Positions 56,393 to 64,000 of a DNA stretch of 64,000 bases are shown piece by piece. Source of the stretch: Hyphodiscus hymeniophilus (lineage: Eukaryota > Ascomycota > Leotiomycetes > Helotiales > Hyphodiscaceae); the NCBI GenBank assembly GCA_016508695.1, contig VNKQ01000009.1:1116001-1180000 (forward strand), in the 5' to 3' direction. The notes under the pieces are model-generated. The model was not told the DNA's origin and did no database searches. It saw only the letters and a program-made list of their open reading frames with translations. Both the position numbers and the translations under genes were made by a program. Within the stretch, counting starts at the first letter, position 1, and every line of letters starts with the position of its first letter.

Positions 56393-58330
56393 ATGACTTC
56401 CCAATTCCCTGACAACAACATCCCTGGGCCTTCGTTCGAAGACACAGCGGACTTCGCGGACGCAGATCATGGATTCATAGCGTCGCTCAACCCGTGTATC
56501 ATTAAAGATGCCCAAGGAAATACCGTCTGGAACAATGACGAGTTCAACTTCGTTAATCAGCAGCCGTGTCCAGCAACAGTGAATCCCAAGTTATGGCGGC
56601 AGGGTCAATTGCTGTCCAAGCAAGGGCTGTATCGCATCAGTTCTTCCATCTACCAGGTTCGCGGCTTCGACATATCGCACATTACTTTCGTCGAGGGCCA
56701 GACGGGTGTCATCGTCATTGACCCTTTGATTTCTTGTGAATGTGCAGCAGCAGCAATAGAACTCTACCACAAGCATCGAGGGGCCCACCCCGTCAAGGCT
56801 GTCATCTACACGCATTCACACGTGGATCATTTCGGTGGTGCAGCAGGTATCTTACCGCTTGCTACGAAAGATTACGAGGCAGCTCCTGTTCCCATAATTG
56901 CTCCGGAATACTTCATGGAAGAGGCTACGTCAGAGAACATCTTCGCTGGCCCCATCATGCGTCAGCGAGCCATACATATGTACGGTTCTCAGCTCCCTCG
57001 GTCTTCCATAGGTCAGATCGGCGTTGGCCTGGGCATGGGCACCTCGAGTGGCACGACAAGCCTCGTGCCGCCCACCATCAACATTACACATACGGGACAG
57101 ACCTTGACCATCGATGATGTCCGGATGGTATTTCAGATGGTGCCGAACACAGAGGCGCCGGCAGAATTAAACATCTACTTTCCCGAAGAGAGAGCGCTGC
57201 TGGTAGCAGAGTGTGCTACTCATGCGTTACACAACATAGCAACGCTCAGAGGTGCCTTGGTAAGGGATGCCAAAGCGTGGAGCAGATACCTAGATGAAAC
57301 ACTAATGCTGTACTGCGAAGACGCTGGATCAGACGTTCAGTTTGGAAGCCATGGTTGGCCGACCTGGGGAAAGGACAATATCAGAAAGTTCTTGGGGGAG
57401 CAGAGAGACCTCTATGCGTATATACATGATCAGACGGTGAGGCAAATGAATCAGGGATGGAATGGGACAGAAATCGCAGAGAGGATGGTGCTTCCCCTCG
57501 GCCTGAGACGCGTGTGGCACACGCAAGGCTTCTATGGCAGCCTGAGTCATAATATCAAAGCCATCTACCAGCGCTACATGACTTGGTTTGACGGATCGGC
57601 CGAAAATCTATGGAAGTGGCCGCCGAAAGAAGAGGGCGCCAGATATGTGACATGCATGGGCGGTGCGAAGGAAGTCTTGAGAAAAGCTCAGGTATTCATG
57701 GACGAAGGAGATCTGAGGTTCGCCGCAACATTACTAGGCCACATCGTCGCGGCAGCAGATGATTCGGAGAACAATAGCGCAAGCGCGCTCATACAAGGCA
57801 AAAAAATGCTGGCACTTGTGTTTGAGCATCTCGGGTATGGAGCCGAAAATGCGACATGGCGAAACTATTACTTGAGCCAGTCATTGGAATTGAAAAGAGA
57901 GACAGACCTAGGGATCGGCAAAAGGACTCCGGGGGTAGTAGCAGCCTTTGCCCCAAATTTGTCGGTAGAGCAATGGCTCGGTGCGCTTTCTATCACGATT
58001 GATGGACAGGAAGCTGGAAAGGAAGAAACCCCTTTCTGCATTGGCATTCATGTCAAGGACATTGGCGAGGACTGGAGGTTAATCTTGAGCAACGGGGCCT
58101 TATCATATCGTCGCCAACAACCTGCCGAAGAGCGATCATCTGTGAGGACTGTAAGTGACATCCTCACATTGACTTTGACAAAAAACGGATTGTGCCAGCT
58201 TTTGAATGGCAATGACAGCAGCCGCAGCGAAATCACTGCCGTCAAGGGTGACATCCAGGCTCTTAGTCGACTCTTGTCCTTCGCATCCATTGGCGATGCT
58301 GTCAAGGAACAGTTGGAAAGCCACCTCTAG
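56393..58330 (+). CDS. Alkylsulfatase, metallo-beta-lactamase fold (BDS1/SdsA1-like)
   Basis: Zinc enzyme that cleaves alkyl sulfates such as dodecyl sulfate, freeing sulfate for growth. Single exon, 645 aa, the usual family length. The metallo-beta-lactamase motif THSHVDHFGG lies at residues 140-149. PNTEAPAELNIYFPEERALLVAECATHALHNI provides the further acidic and His ligands typical of SdsA1. A dimerisation domain follows (FYGSLSHNIKAIYQRYMTWFDG), then a C-terminal SCP2-like domain. No signal peptide is visible, unlike secreted bacterial SdsA1. Fungal BDS1-type genes are thought to derive from bacteria; the intronless frame here, in a neighbourhood where most genes are split, suits that. 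Confidence 0.93.
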   Translation: MTSQFPDNNIPGPSFEDTADFADADHGFIASLNPCIIKDAQGNTVWNNDEFNFVNQQPCPATVNPKLWRQGQLLSKQGLYRISSSIYQVRGFDISHITFVEGQTGVIVIDPLISCECAAAAIELYHKHRGAHPVKAVIYTHSHVDHFGGAAGILPLATKDYEAAPVPIIAPEYFMEEATSENIFAGPIMRQRAIHMYGSQLPRSSIGQIGVGLGMGTSSGTTSLVPPTINITHTGQTLTIDDVRMVFQMVPNTEAPAELNIYFPEERALLVAECATHALHNIATLRGALVRDAKAWSRYLDETLMLYCEDAGSDVQFGSHGWPTWGKDNIRKFLGEQRDLYAYIHDQTVRQMNQGWNGTEIAERMVLPLGLRRVWHTQGFYGSLSHNIKAIYQRYMTWFDGSAENLWKWPPKEEGARYVTCMGGAKEVLRKAQVFMDEGDLRFAATLLGHIVAAADDSENNSASALIQGKKMLALVFEHLGYGAENATWRNYYLSQSLELKRETDLGIGKRTPGVVAAFAPNLSVEQWLGALSITIDGQEAGKEETPFCIGIHVKDIGEDWRLILSNGALSYRRQQPAEERSSVRTVSDILTLTLTKNGLCQLLNGNDSSRSEITAVKGDIQALSRLLSFASIGDAVKEQLESHL

Positions 58331-59324
58331 ATAAAATCAATATCGATAAATGATAGGCAAATCAATTATTGGCTCAGCATTATTACATTTCCGATGAAAT
58401 AGTGGATGTCTAATGATGACATTAAAAGCCAGGAGTAAGACTCACAGAAATCACGAGGCAAAGAAGCTGGAGCAGGAAAATATAGACCTAACAATACTGA
58501 TAAAGAGTAGAAAATGCTTTTGACAAAAATGTAGGTTGGCGTAACATAGTACCATGCCCAGCTTGTTTTGCCAGTATATTTATGCATGTGCTAATAAATC
58601 ATCATACGCACAGTGCGATGTAGTGTTTGTAATAGAATCGTATAACCCAAACGCTAGCTTTGGAAACTTTTGAGGAATCAACAGCGGGGGTGCCCAAAAC
58701 GAAACTTAGAGTCGGGGTACGATCTGCGTCCACTTGCAAAGGTACTGTGCTACAGCAACGGCACATAATCGGAACTAATGACAATGGAACAGACAAAGTT
58801 CGCTATAAAGTCGTGGTTTTCTATCATACAGTCAGGAGGAAGCGTTCACCAGTACCTTATTCGAAAATTAAAATGAGCTTTCGCGGACCCCAGCATCTAC
58901 CCATCTTACCACCAATGCCACCACTAACTACTTCCCTTCTGTGATCTTACAAACAAGGAGAACCCATTCCGTTGTGCTGGAGTTAGTTGGTCAGACGGGA
59001 CACATCCCTTACCTCTGACCTACCTCCAGAAATCAACCCAGAAGATGCCCCAATCAAAGCAAAGAAGACAAGTCGTGAAGTAGAAGGCCGGCCGTATTGT
59101 CGCAAAGTGAATCATGCAAAATTCGGTTGTCGAAAGGAGTTGCATTACCATAGACGTAATTTGAAAGCTTTTATTCGAATGAGAGAGTCGAGAGATGTAA
59201 GCAAGTATGAGGCGGTGATACTACCTTCCTGGGAATTGCATCGGAGAACGGCTTACCCCTGGTGATGAAGGGAGTTAGAGACTTGAGAAACCCACCGCAA
59301 GACAAACCGCATGCTGTCCTACAC
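58331..59324. other. Intergenic region, no gene seen
   Basis: About 1 kb between convergent genes. A lone ATGATGA at about 58413 with a CTGA near 58497 was noted but lacks other support. Confidence 0.45.
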
Positions 59325-60873
59325 CTAATATCTTCGCTGGGATTTTCTCGCATCATCGTCATAACCATTGCTCTCGCCATAGGGTCTCTTTCTTGAGTCG
59401 TCTTCTCGGGGTCGTCCGTATCCACCATCCCGGCTGCCATCTCTGTCTCTGTACCCGCCCTCTCTGGGTCTTGATCCAACTGGCTCATTGTTTGCGTTTC
59501 CACCACCTCCACGAGGTGCCCCGTCACGCTCACCATAGCCACGATTGCTGCCACGATAGCCTCCGTTTCTGTCATCAAATGAGCGCCCGCCCCCACGCGC
59601 ATCATACCCACCTGGCGTAGCGCGATCCGGAGAGCCAGCACCATACCCTCCTCTGAAGCCACCACCACGAGGACCCGTTGGCGCGCCGCCATACCCTCCT
59701 CGGCCTCGATCTTGAAAGCCCTGTCCACCTTGGTACCCGATACCTCCACCTCTGCTGCCACCCGCATATCCTCCACGATCGAAGCCTCCTCTGAATCCTC
59801 CTCGTCCTCTTCCACCGTCAAATCCCCCACGGAAGCCGCCTCCTCTCTGGGGCCCAGGACCATTTGGCGCAAACCCTCCGGCTCCCATAGGGCGAGGAGG
59901 AACAGCTTTGGTATAGTTTCGGCCTCCAATACCGCCTCCAAATCTTCTAGGCTTCCAACCTTTGACAGTTCTGCCACGTTCGACATCCAGCTTAATTCGA
60001 CGATCCTTAATACGAAGACCATCACAATTTTCCAAGGCCGCTAAGTGCGCCCAAGGCGCATTTGTCAGTTATATTGCCCATACTTAGAATACCTTGAGCT
60101 GGGCTGTGACAGAAAAGAGAGAAGATAGGCAGCTTGAGGTCCGTATCTTTACAAAGGAGAAAGTTTTTTTGGTACTCGAAGGCAAGATTCTGGGCAGGGG
60201 GTTCTGGTCGTTTTACCTCTCATGTCTTTTTCCCGCTCGTAGACTACGAATGCATAACCGCGATGTTTCTTCTTTTTCTTGTTGGGCTTCTCATCTTGAT
60301 GTGTGTCTGTGACAATGCGGATCTACAAGATAAATGTTAGTGATACTTGGCCAGAGGGGTGACCGTCGTGTAACATACTCTCTCAATAGGACCAAACCTG
60401 CCAAACTCGCTCTCAAGATCCTGCTCTGTAGCTTCGTAACTCAATCGCGCAACAATGAGTGTCTTGAAAGCGTCGCCACGAATGTTCGGATCTTCCTGAG
60501 GTTTGTCTATCGGGCACAACTCGTCAGCAAATCTTGCAGAACATGGAACGCTACGTCCGGAAGTCGGACTAGTGATAATAAAGGGACTGGAACATATAGG
60601 GTCGCCCTCACACGACGTTGGGCCTTCCTCGAGAAGCTTCCTCTGACGCTGTTTCTTCTCCAGCTTGATGCGGTCTTGCTTCTGCAGCCAACTCTCGGTG
60701 GGTGCGTATTTGTCGGTCTCCTTGTATTCTTGGAGTTGAGGAAGAAAGGCACCGATTCCACCAATGGCAGCTGTCTTGCGCTCTTCAGGCGCGTGGTCCG
60801 AGGGAGGTACCCATCGCAGAGGTGGACGAGGCGCGAAGAGTGCGAGGAGGTTGGGGGGTAACTTATCGGTCAT
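59325..60873 (-). CDS. SNP1: U1 snRNP 70 kDa protein
   Basis: U1-70K binds stem-loop I of U1 snRNA and helps recognise 5' splice sites. Model: exons 60873-60612, 60506-60379, 60322-60217 and 60040-59325, 403 aa; introns of 105, 56 and 176 nt. The N-terminus MTDKLPPNLLALFAPRPPLRW and HAPEERKTAAIGGIGAFLPQL is the U1C-contacting region. EDPNIRGDAFKTLIVARLSYEATE starts the RRM, with RNP2 at TLIVARL and RNP1 at HRGYAFVVY. VERGRTVKGWKPRRFGGG follows. The C-terminal 270 residues are Gly/Arg/Asp-rich RGG-type repeats instead of the animal RS domain. Confidence 0.95.
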
Positions 60874-61079
60874 CTTGATCGCAGATTGATGACCAAATAG
60901 ATTTGCGACGTACTTGAGATGAAGCTCTTAGAGCTGATATTGATGGATGAGGTGCGAAGAAGTCTTGATGGAGTCGCGTCAGGGTCAATTTTTAGCGGCA
61001 TAAGCTGCACGTGATATTCAAAATCATCTGGAAATTCGGCTTAATCGATGGACTCGATGGTCGATTGTACTCCATCGCA

Positions 61080-61594
61080 ATGACGGTCCAAGCAATACGG
61101 AAGGCAACCGTCGGTCAGGTATGTATTCTCACAGTTGGATGAAGTCAACACTAATGATATGCCAGAATGGCGTGGGCGCCTTCGTCCTGCAATGCAAACG
61201 TCTCGATTTCAACTACTGCGATGCTGGAGGAAGCTCAAGGGGCATGAAGTTGGTTCCATTCTTGTACCATCCGTGTGTATCCCGTCTAATAGAACCTTGC
61301 AGATCCTTTCTTCAACACAAGCTCATGAAATTCGCTTCCGCGAACCCTCAGATCGAGATAATCGTTTCTCCACGACCGAAGAAACACCCTGTAATAACAG
61401 GTCACTACATCAATGGGCGTCATAAAGCTATCTGCGTGCGGAATCTCGAGCCCGGTCAAATATTGAAGAAGGCGGAGCTGCTGCGTGATGCGAGTGGAGA
61501 AAAGTTGAAGAAGGTTACAAAGCCTGTAAAGAGTATCAACGACAGTGTGAGAGGCATTTGGAGTCCTTACCACGGAGGCGGGATAACTGTATGA
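61080..61594 (+). CDS. MRPL51: Mitochondrial large-subunit ribosomal protein mL43 (MRPL51)
   Basis: Thioredoxin-like protein of the mitochondrial 54S subunit. Model: exons 61080-61118, 61166-61248 and 61303-61594, 137 aa; introns of 47 and 54 nt. The second intron is a multiple of three and reads open, but removing it joins SSRGMK to SFLQHKLMKFASANP, the expected family sequence. Start MTVQAIRKATVGQNGVGAFVLQCKRLDF. Later marks are EIIVSPRPKKHPVITGHYINGR and LLRDASGEKLKKVTKPVKSI. It is divergent from U1-70K across about 200 bases. Confidence 0.92.
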
Positions 61595-61771
61595 GCCGGA
61601 TTCCGTGGGACATGTATCGAATATCTGCATTGATGGCGTTGGGACGTTAAGAGCGTTGTATATTGGGAGATTATGAATGGATTTCACATCTACAATGATG
61701 AACTATCCGTCCGGGCTGCGATCCTGGCTTTTGAGCTTGTTGCGGATGTGCTACACGTATCTGTTTTTGAC

Positions 61772-62086
61772 TCAAGATGTCTCTCCTTGAATAGTTTCAT
61801 GAGGTTCATATCGATTTGGTGAAGCATGACTGGTGAGCCACGCGATGAGTTGAGCAGTGATCAGACAAACCAGTATAATGATCAGAGTCAGTCGTAGGAG
61901 GCCGAAAACGTAAACTAGGAACGTCTCCACGATCGAGGTCGCTGCTAGCAACAACAGTGTTATACCAATTGTCGAAGGTCTGAAGGCTGGCTCTGTTATG
62001 TGTTGTAGTATTGGATTGAAGAGGCATAATGTAGCTACGAGGAGAAGCCTGAACAGCAGCGTTGGGTCGCGTTGGGTCGAGCTCAT
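61772..62086 (-). CDS. Small predicted membrane protein, uncharacterised
   Basis: Frame of 104 aa with an ATG start and three hydrophobic segments: LLFRLLLVATLCLFNPIL, TIGITLLLLAATSIVETFLVYVF and LTLIIILVCLITAQLIAWL. The ends are polar. The hydrophobic pattern is more regular than chance would give, but no family is recognised. A tandem GTTGGGTCGC/GTTGGGTCGA pair lies near the start codon. Confidence 0.45.
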   Translation of the reverse strand: MSSTQRDPTLLFRLLLVATLCLFNPILQHITEPAFRPSTIGITLLLLAATSIVETFLVYVFGLLRLTLIIILVCLITAQLIAWLTSHASPNRYEPHETIQGETS

Positions 62087-62628
62087 CTCTTAGATCACTG
62101 GTTACCTGCTTTTTGTTTAATGAAGAAAGAACTTTAAGAAATTCTGATCTCTGGAATCGATTTTTGATACCACTCCATTCACAGCTCTGATGCGCCTGCT
62201 TGTTCCGTTACTGTACTGCTATTTTGGACAAGAAACGACTCCTAGAGATTAGAAGAATTATCGATACCAGCTTCTATTCGTTCGTTAAACAACAAAGGCA
62301 ATCACAGAGGGAATGTACAAGATCCATCTGCCCAGGTCCAGTGAGACATTAGGAAGAAAAGCCATAGGATGTGCGAGTACCCCAATCGCCACCCAGCTGC
62401 AACAAATGATTCGAATTTCAAGTATCGAGCAAGTCACAGGAGATTTGTATAGAAGGGGAAGCCGAATCGCTCGCCCGAACCAGGAATTGAGTATACTACT
62501 CTTGATCTAAGGGATTCAATAGAGTGGATTTCAATTTGAGGTCATTCCTGACACAGAAACCGACCTTCGATGACCATCCTTCATGCTAATCATTATAGTC
62601 GTGAACCACGGTTTTCAACTCCCGAAAG
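62087..62628. other. Intergenic region, no gene seen
   Basis: Left end is upstream of the small membrane protein, right end is the TPI1 3' UTR. No other feature is supported. Confidence 0.5.
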
Positions 62629-63580
62629 TCACAAGTGGCTGTTGATGATATCAACAAAAGCGGGCTTCAATGAAGCACCACCAACCAAAAATCCATCAAT
62701 ATCAGTTTGCTTGCTCAGGTCCTTGCAGTTCTTCTCGCTCACACTGCCACCGTAGATGATCCTGGTCTCCTCAGCAACCTTTTCGCTGACTTCCTTCTTC
62801 AACCAGGCTCTGATTGCAGCATGAACCTCCTGAGCCTGCTCGGTGCTAGCAACCTTTCCCGTTCCAATAGCCCAGATTGGCTCATAGGCAATGACGATCT
62901 TGGACCAATCCTGAAGCTTGTCCTTAACAGCTTTCAACTGCGAGGTAACGACATCAATGGTTTTGTTGTTCTCCCGTTGTTCCAAGGTTTCACCGCAGCA
63001 GAGAATAACACCGATTCCACCGTCGAGAGCGGCCTTGGTCTTGGCTGCAACGAACTGGTCATCTTCTTGCAGGATCACACGGCGCTCCGAGTGGCCGAGG
63101 AGAGTCCATGTGATGTTGCTGTCCTTGAGTTGATCAACTGAGATCTCGCCGGTGAAAGCTCCATTAGGCTTGTCGAAGACATTCTGTGCAGCAACTTCGA
63201 GGCCGGGTTTGAGGTGCTCACGGGCAAGGAGGAGATATAGGGCGGGAGGAGCAATGACGACCTCTGGGGTTTCAATAATTAGCAATAAATTCTTGAAATC
63301 AACGTGTAACTCGGTATCCTATGGGCCGCTTCCTAGCTCCAGCGAGACTTCTTGTACAGGATAAAAAACTTCGACAAGAGGGAAGGATCAGGGATGGGAT
63401 TTACAAACCGACATTGGTGTCCAATTTTGCATCATTGAGATATCCAATGATCTTCTTGATGGAATCAACCGAGCCGTTCCTGTGTTGTCTATCAGCCGCA
63501 TTCAAAAATCTTCAGCGATTGACCCCGCCATGAAAGACTAACATCTTGAAGTTTCCGCCGACGAAGAATTGACGAGGCAT
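62629..63580 (-). CDS. TPI1: Triosephosphate isomerase
   Basis: Glycolytic enzyme interconverting dihydroxyacetone phosphate and glyceraldehyde 3-phosphate. Model: exons 63580-63543, 63479-63409 and 63263-62629, 247 aa, close to the standard length; introns of 63 and 145 nt. The start MPRQFFVGGNFKMNG contains the catalytic Lys. The electrophilic His lies in WTLLGHSERR and the base Glu in IVIAYEPIWAIGTGK. The phosphate loop is RIIYGGSVSEKNC and the end is GFLVGGASLKPAFVDIINSHL (21 residues in the genome, last 20 diagnostic by position). No anomalies seen. Confidence 0.96.
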
Positions 63581-64000
63581 GATTGCGATTGAGCTTTGGT
63601 GAATTCGGGAATTGAAAAGGTCTGCCGGTGTCTCGTGTAGTATGTAGAAATGCTTAGGAAATGGTCAAAGTCTGGGTTTCTAAAAGAGCTATCGGTAGGA
63701 TTCGGGGGACTCAATCGATGGCCGTTGTACAGTAAATTTGGGCTGCCCCGCCATCGACGCCTCAAATCCTCAGGCTTGAACGCTTCACGTGCAGCATCAA
63801 ACTCGTCAACAACATGGATTCTGTTGCAGATTGCCCAAGCCAGTGGCTTTGAAGAATAACCTCCTTTACGTCTTGCCGTCAGCACGCCAATGGCTCCTGG
63901 ATTCTCCAAAATGCCTTGGATAATGATATTTGAATTGCACAAACATTTGAAACCACTCATTCCGTCGCTACGCGCAACTCTCAAATTCTCAATCACCCAA
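63581..64000. other. TPI1 upstream region
   Basis: A minus-strand frame stays open from the window edge to 63538, overlapping the TPI1 start in another frame. I do not recognise its product and treat it as chance or the tail of an unseen gene. Confidence 0.4.

Noticed and set aside
58413..58500. ATGATGA with CTGA about 84 bases on, after the alkylsulfatase gene
   Set aside because: No flanking splice sites, only a two-base stem and no rRNA match, so boxes are probably chance.
63538..63996. 152-codon minus-strand frame reaching the window edge
   Set aside because: Overlaps the TPI1 start region in another frame, unknown sequence; most likely TPI1 promoter read by chance.

Overview
The window reads as nuclear DNA of a filamentous ascomycete (Pezizomycotina; the protein flavour suggests Leotiomycetes, but that rank is an inference). 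Genes lie on both strands without operons. Introns are mostly 44-120 nt with GT...AG ends and CTAAC-type branch points. CHS7, a CFEM protein, a BIM1-like copper protein, a fungal MDM10 and a DUF7730 protein are typical of this group. No prokaryotic, organellar or viral block was seen.

Layout: (1) 0-3.4 kb: 3' part of a GMC (choline oxidase-like) gene with an apparent one-base frameshift, then CHS7. (2) 3.4-10.3 kb: almost 7 kb without a convincing gene. (3) 10.3-17.3 kb: a Clg1/Pcl-like cyclin, a peroxisomal-type acyl-CoA thioesterase, an F-box/DUF7730 protein and a DUF676 hydrolase. (4) 17.5-22.5 kb: three adjacent metal-related genes, namely a ferric reductase, a secreted BIM1/X325 copper protein and a GPI-type CFEM protein. 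(5) 22.5-24.5 kb: non-coding DNA carrying a GC-rich tandem array of inverted repeats. (6) 24.5-38.6 kb: housekeeping genes (DUF1308 protein, SRP9, RNR2, DUF4112 protein, DCP2, DUF1295 protein, FBP1). (7) 39.6-41.4 kb: a region that looks empty by protein-coding criteria but has the structure of a snoRNA host gene. (8) 42.3-64 kb: S10 carboxypeptidase, an unknown 549-aa protein, RIB3, COQ3, a ZIP zinc transporter, MDM10, MRT4, an alkylsulfatase, U1-70K, mL43, a small membrane protein and TPI1.

The most interesting signal is the 39.7-41.4 kb region. Six consecutive introns of 173-197 nt each hold one box C/D unit: an exact ATGATGA 35-49 nt after the 5' splice site, a CTGA 72-83 nt later, and 50-73 nt from there to the 3' splice site. 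The exons between them have no conserved coding potential. Three of the units contain stretches complementary to universally conserved rRNA sequences as I remember them. This is best explained as a non-protein-coding host gene for a C/D snoRNA cluster. The second structural novelty is the array at 23.2-23.4 kb, where four hairpin units keep their arms complementary through a paired substitution.

All gene models were spliced by hand from reading frame, splice consensus and remembered family alignments. rRNA complementarity is also from memory and needs a real alignment.
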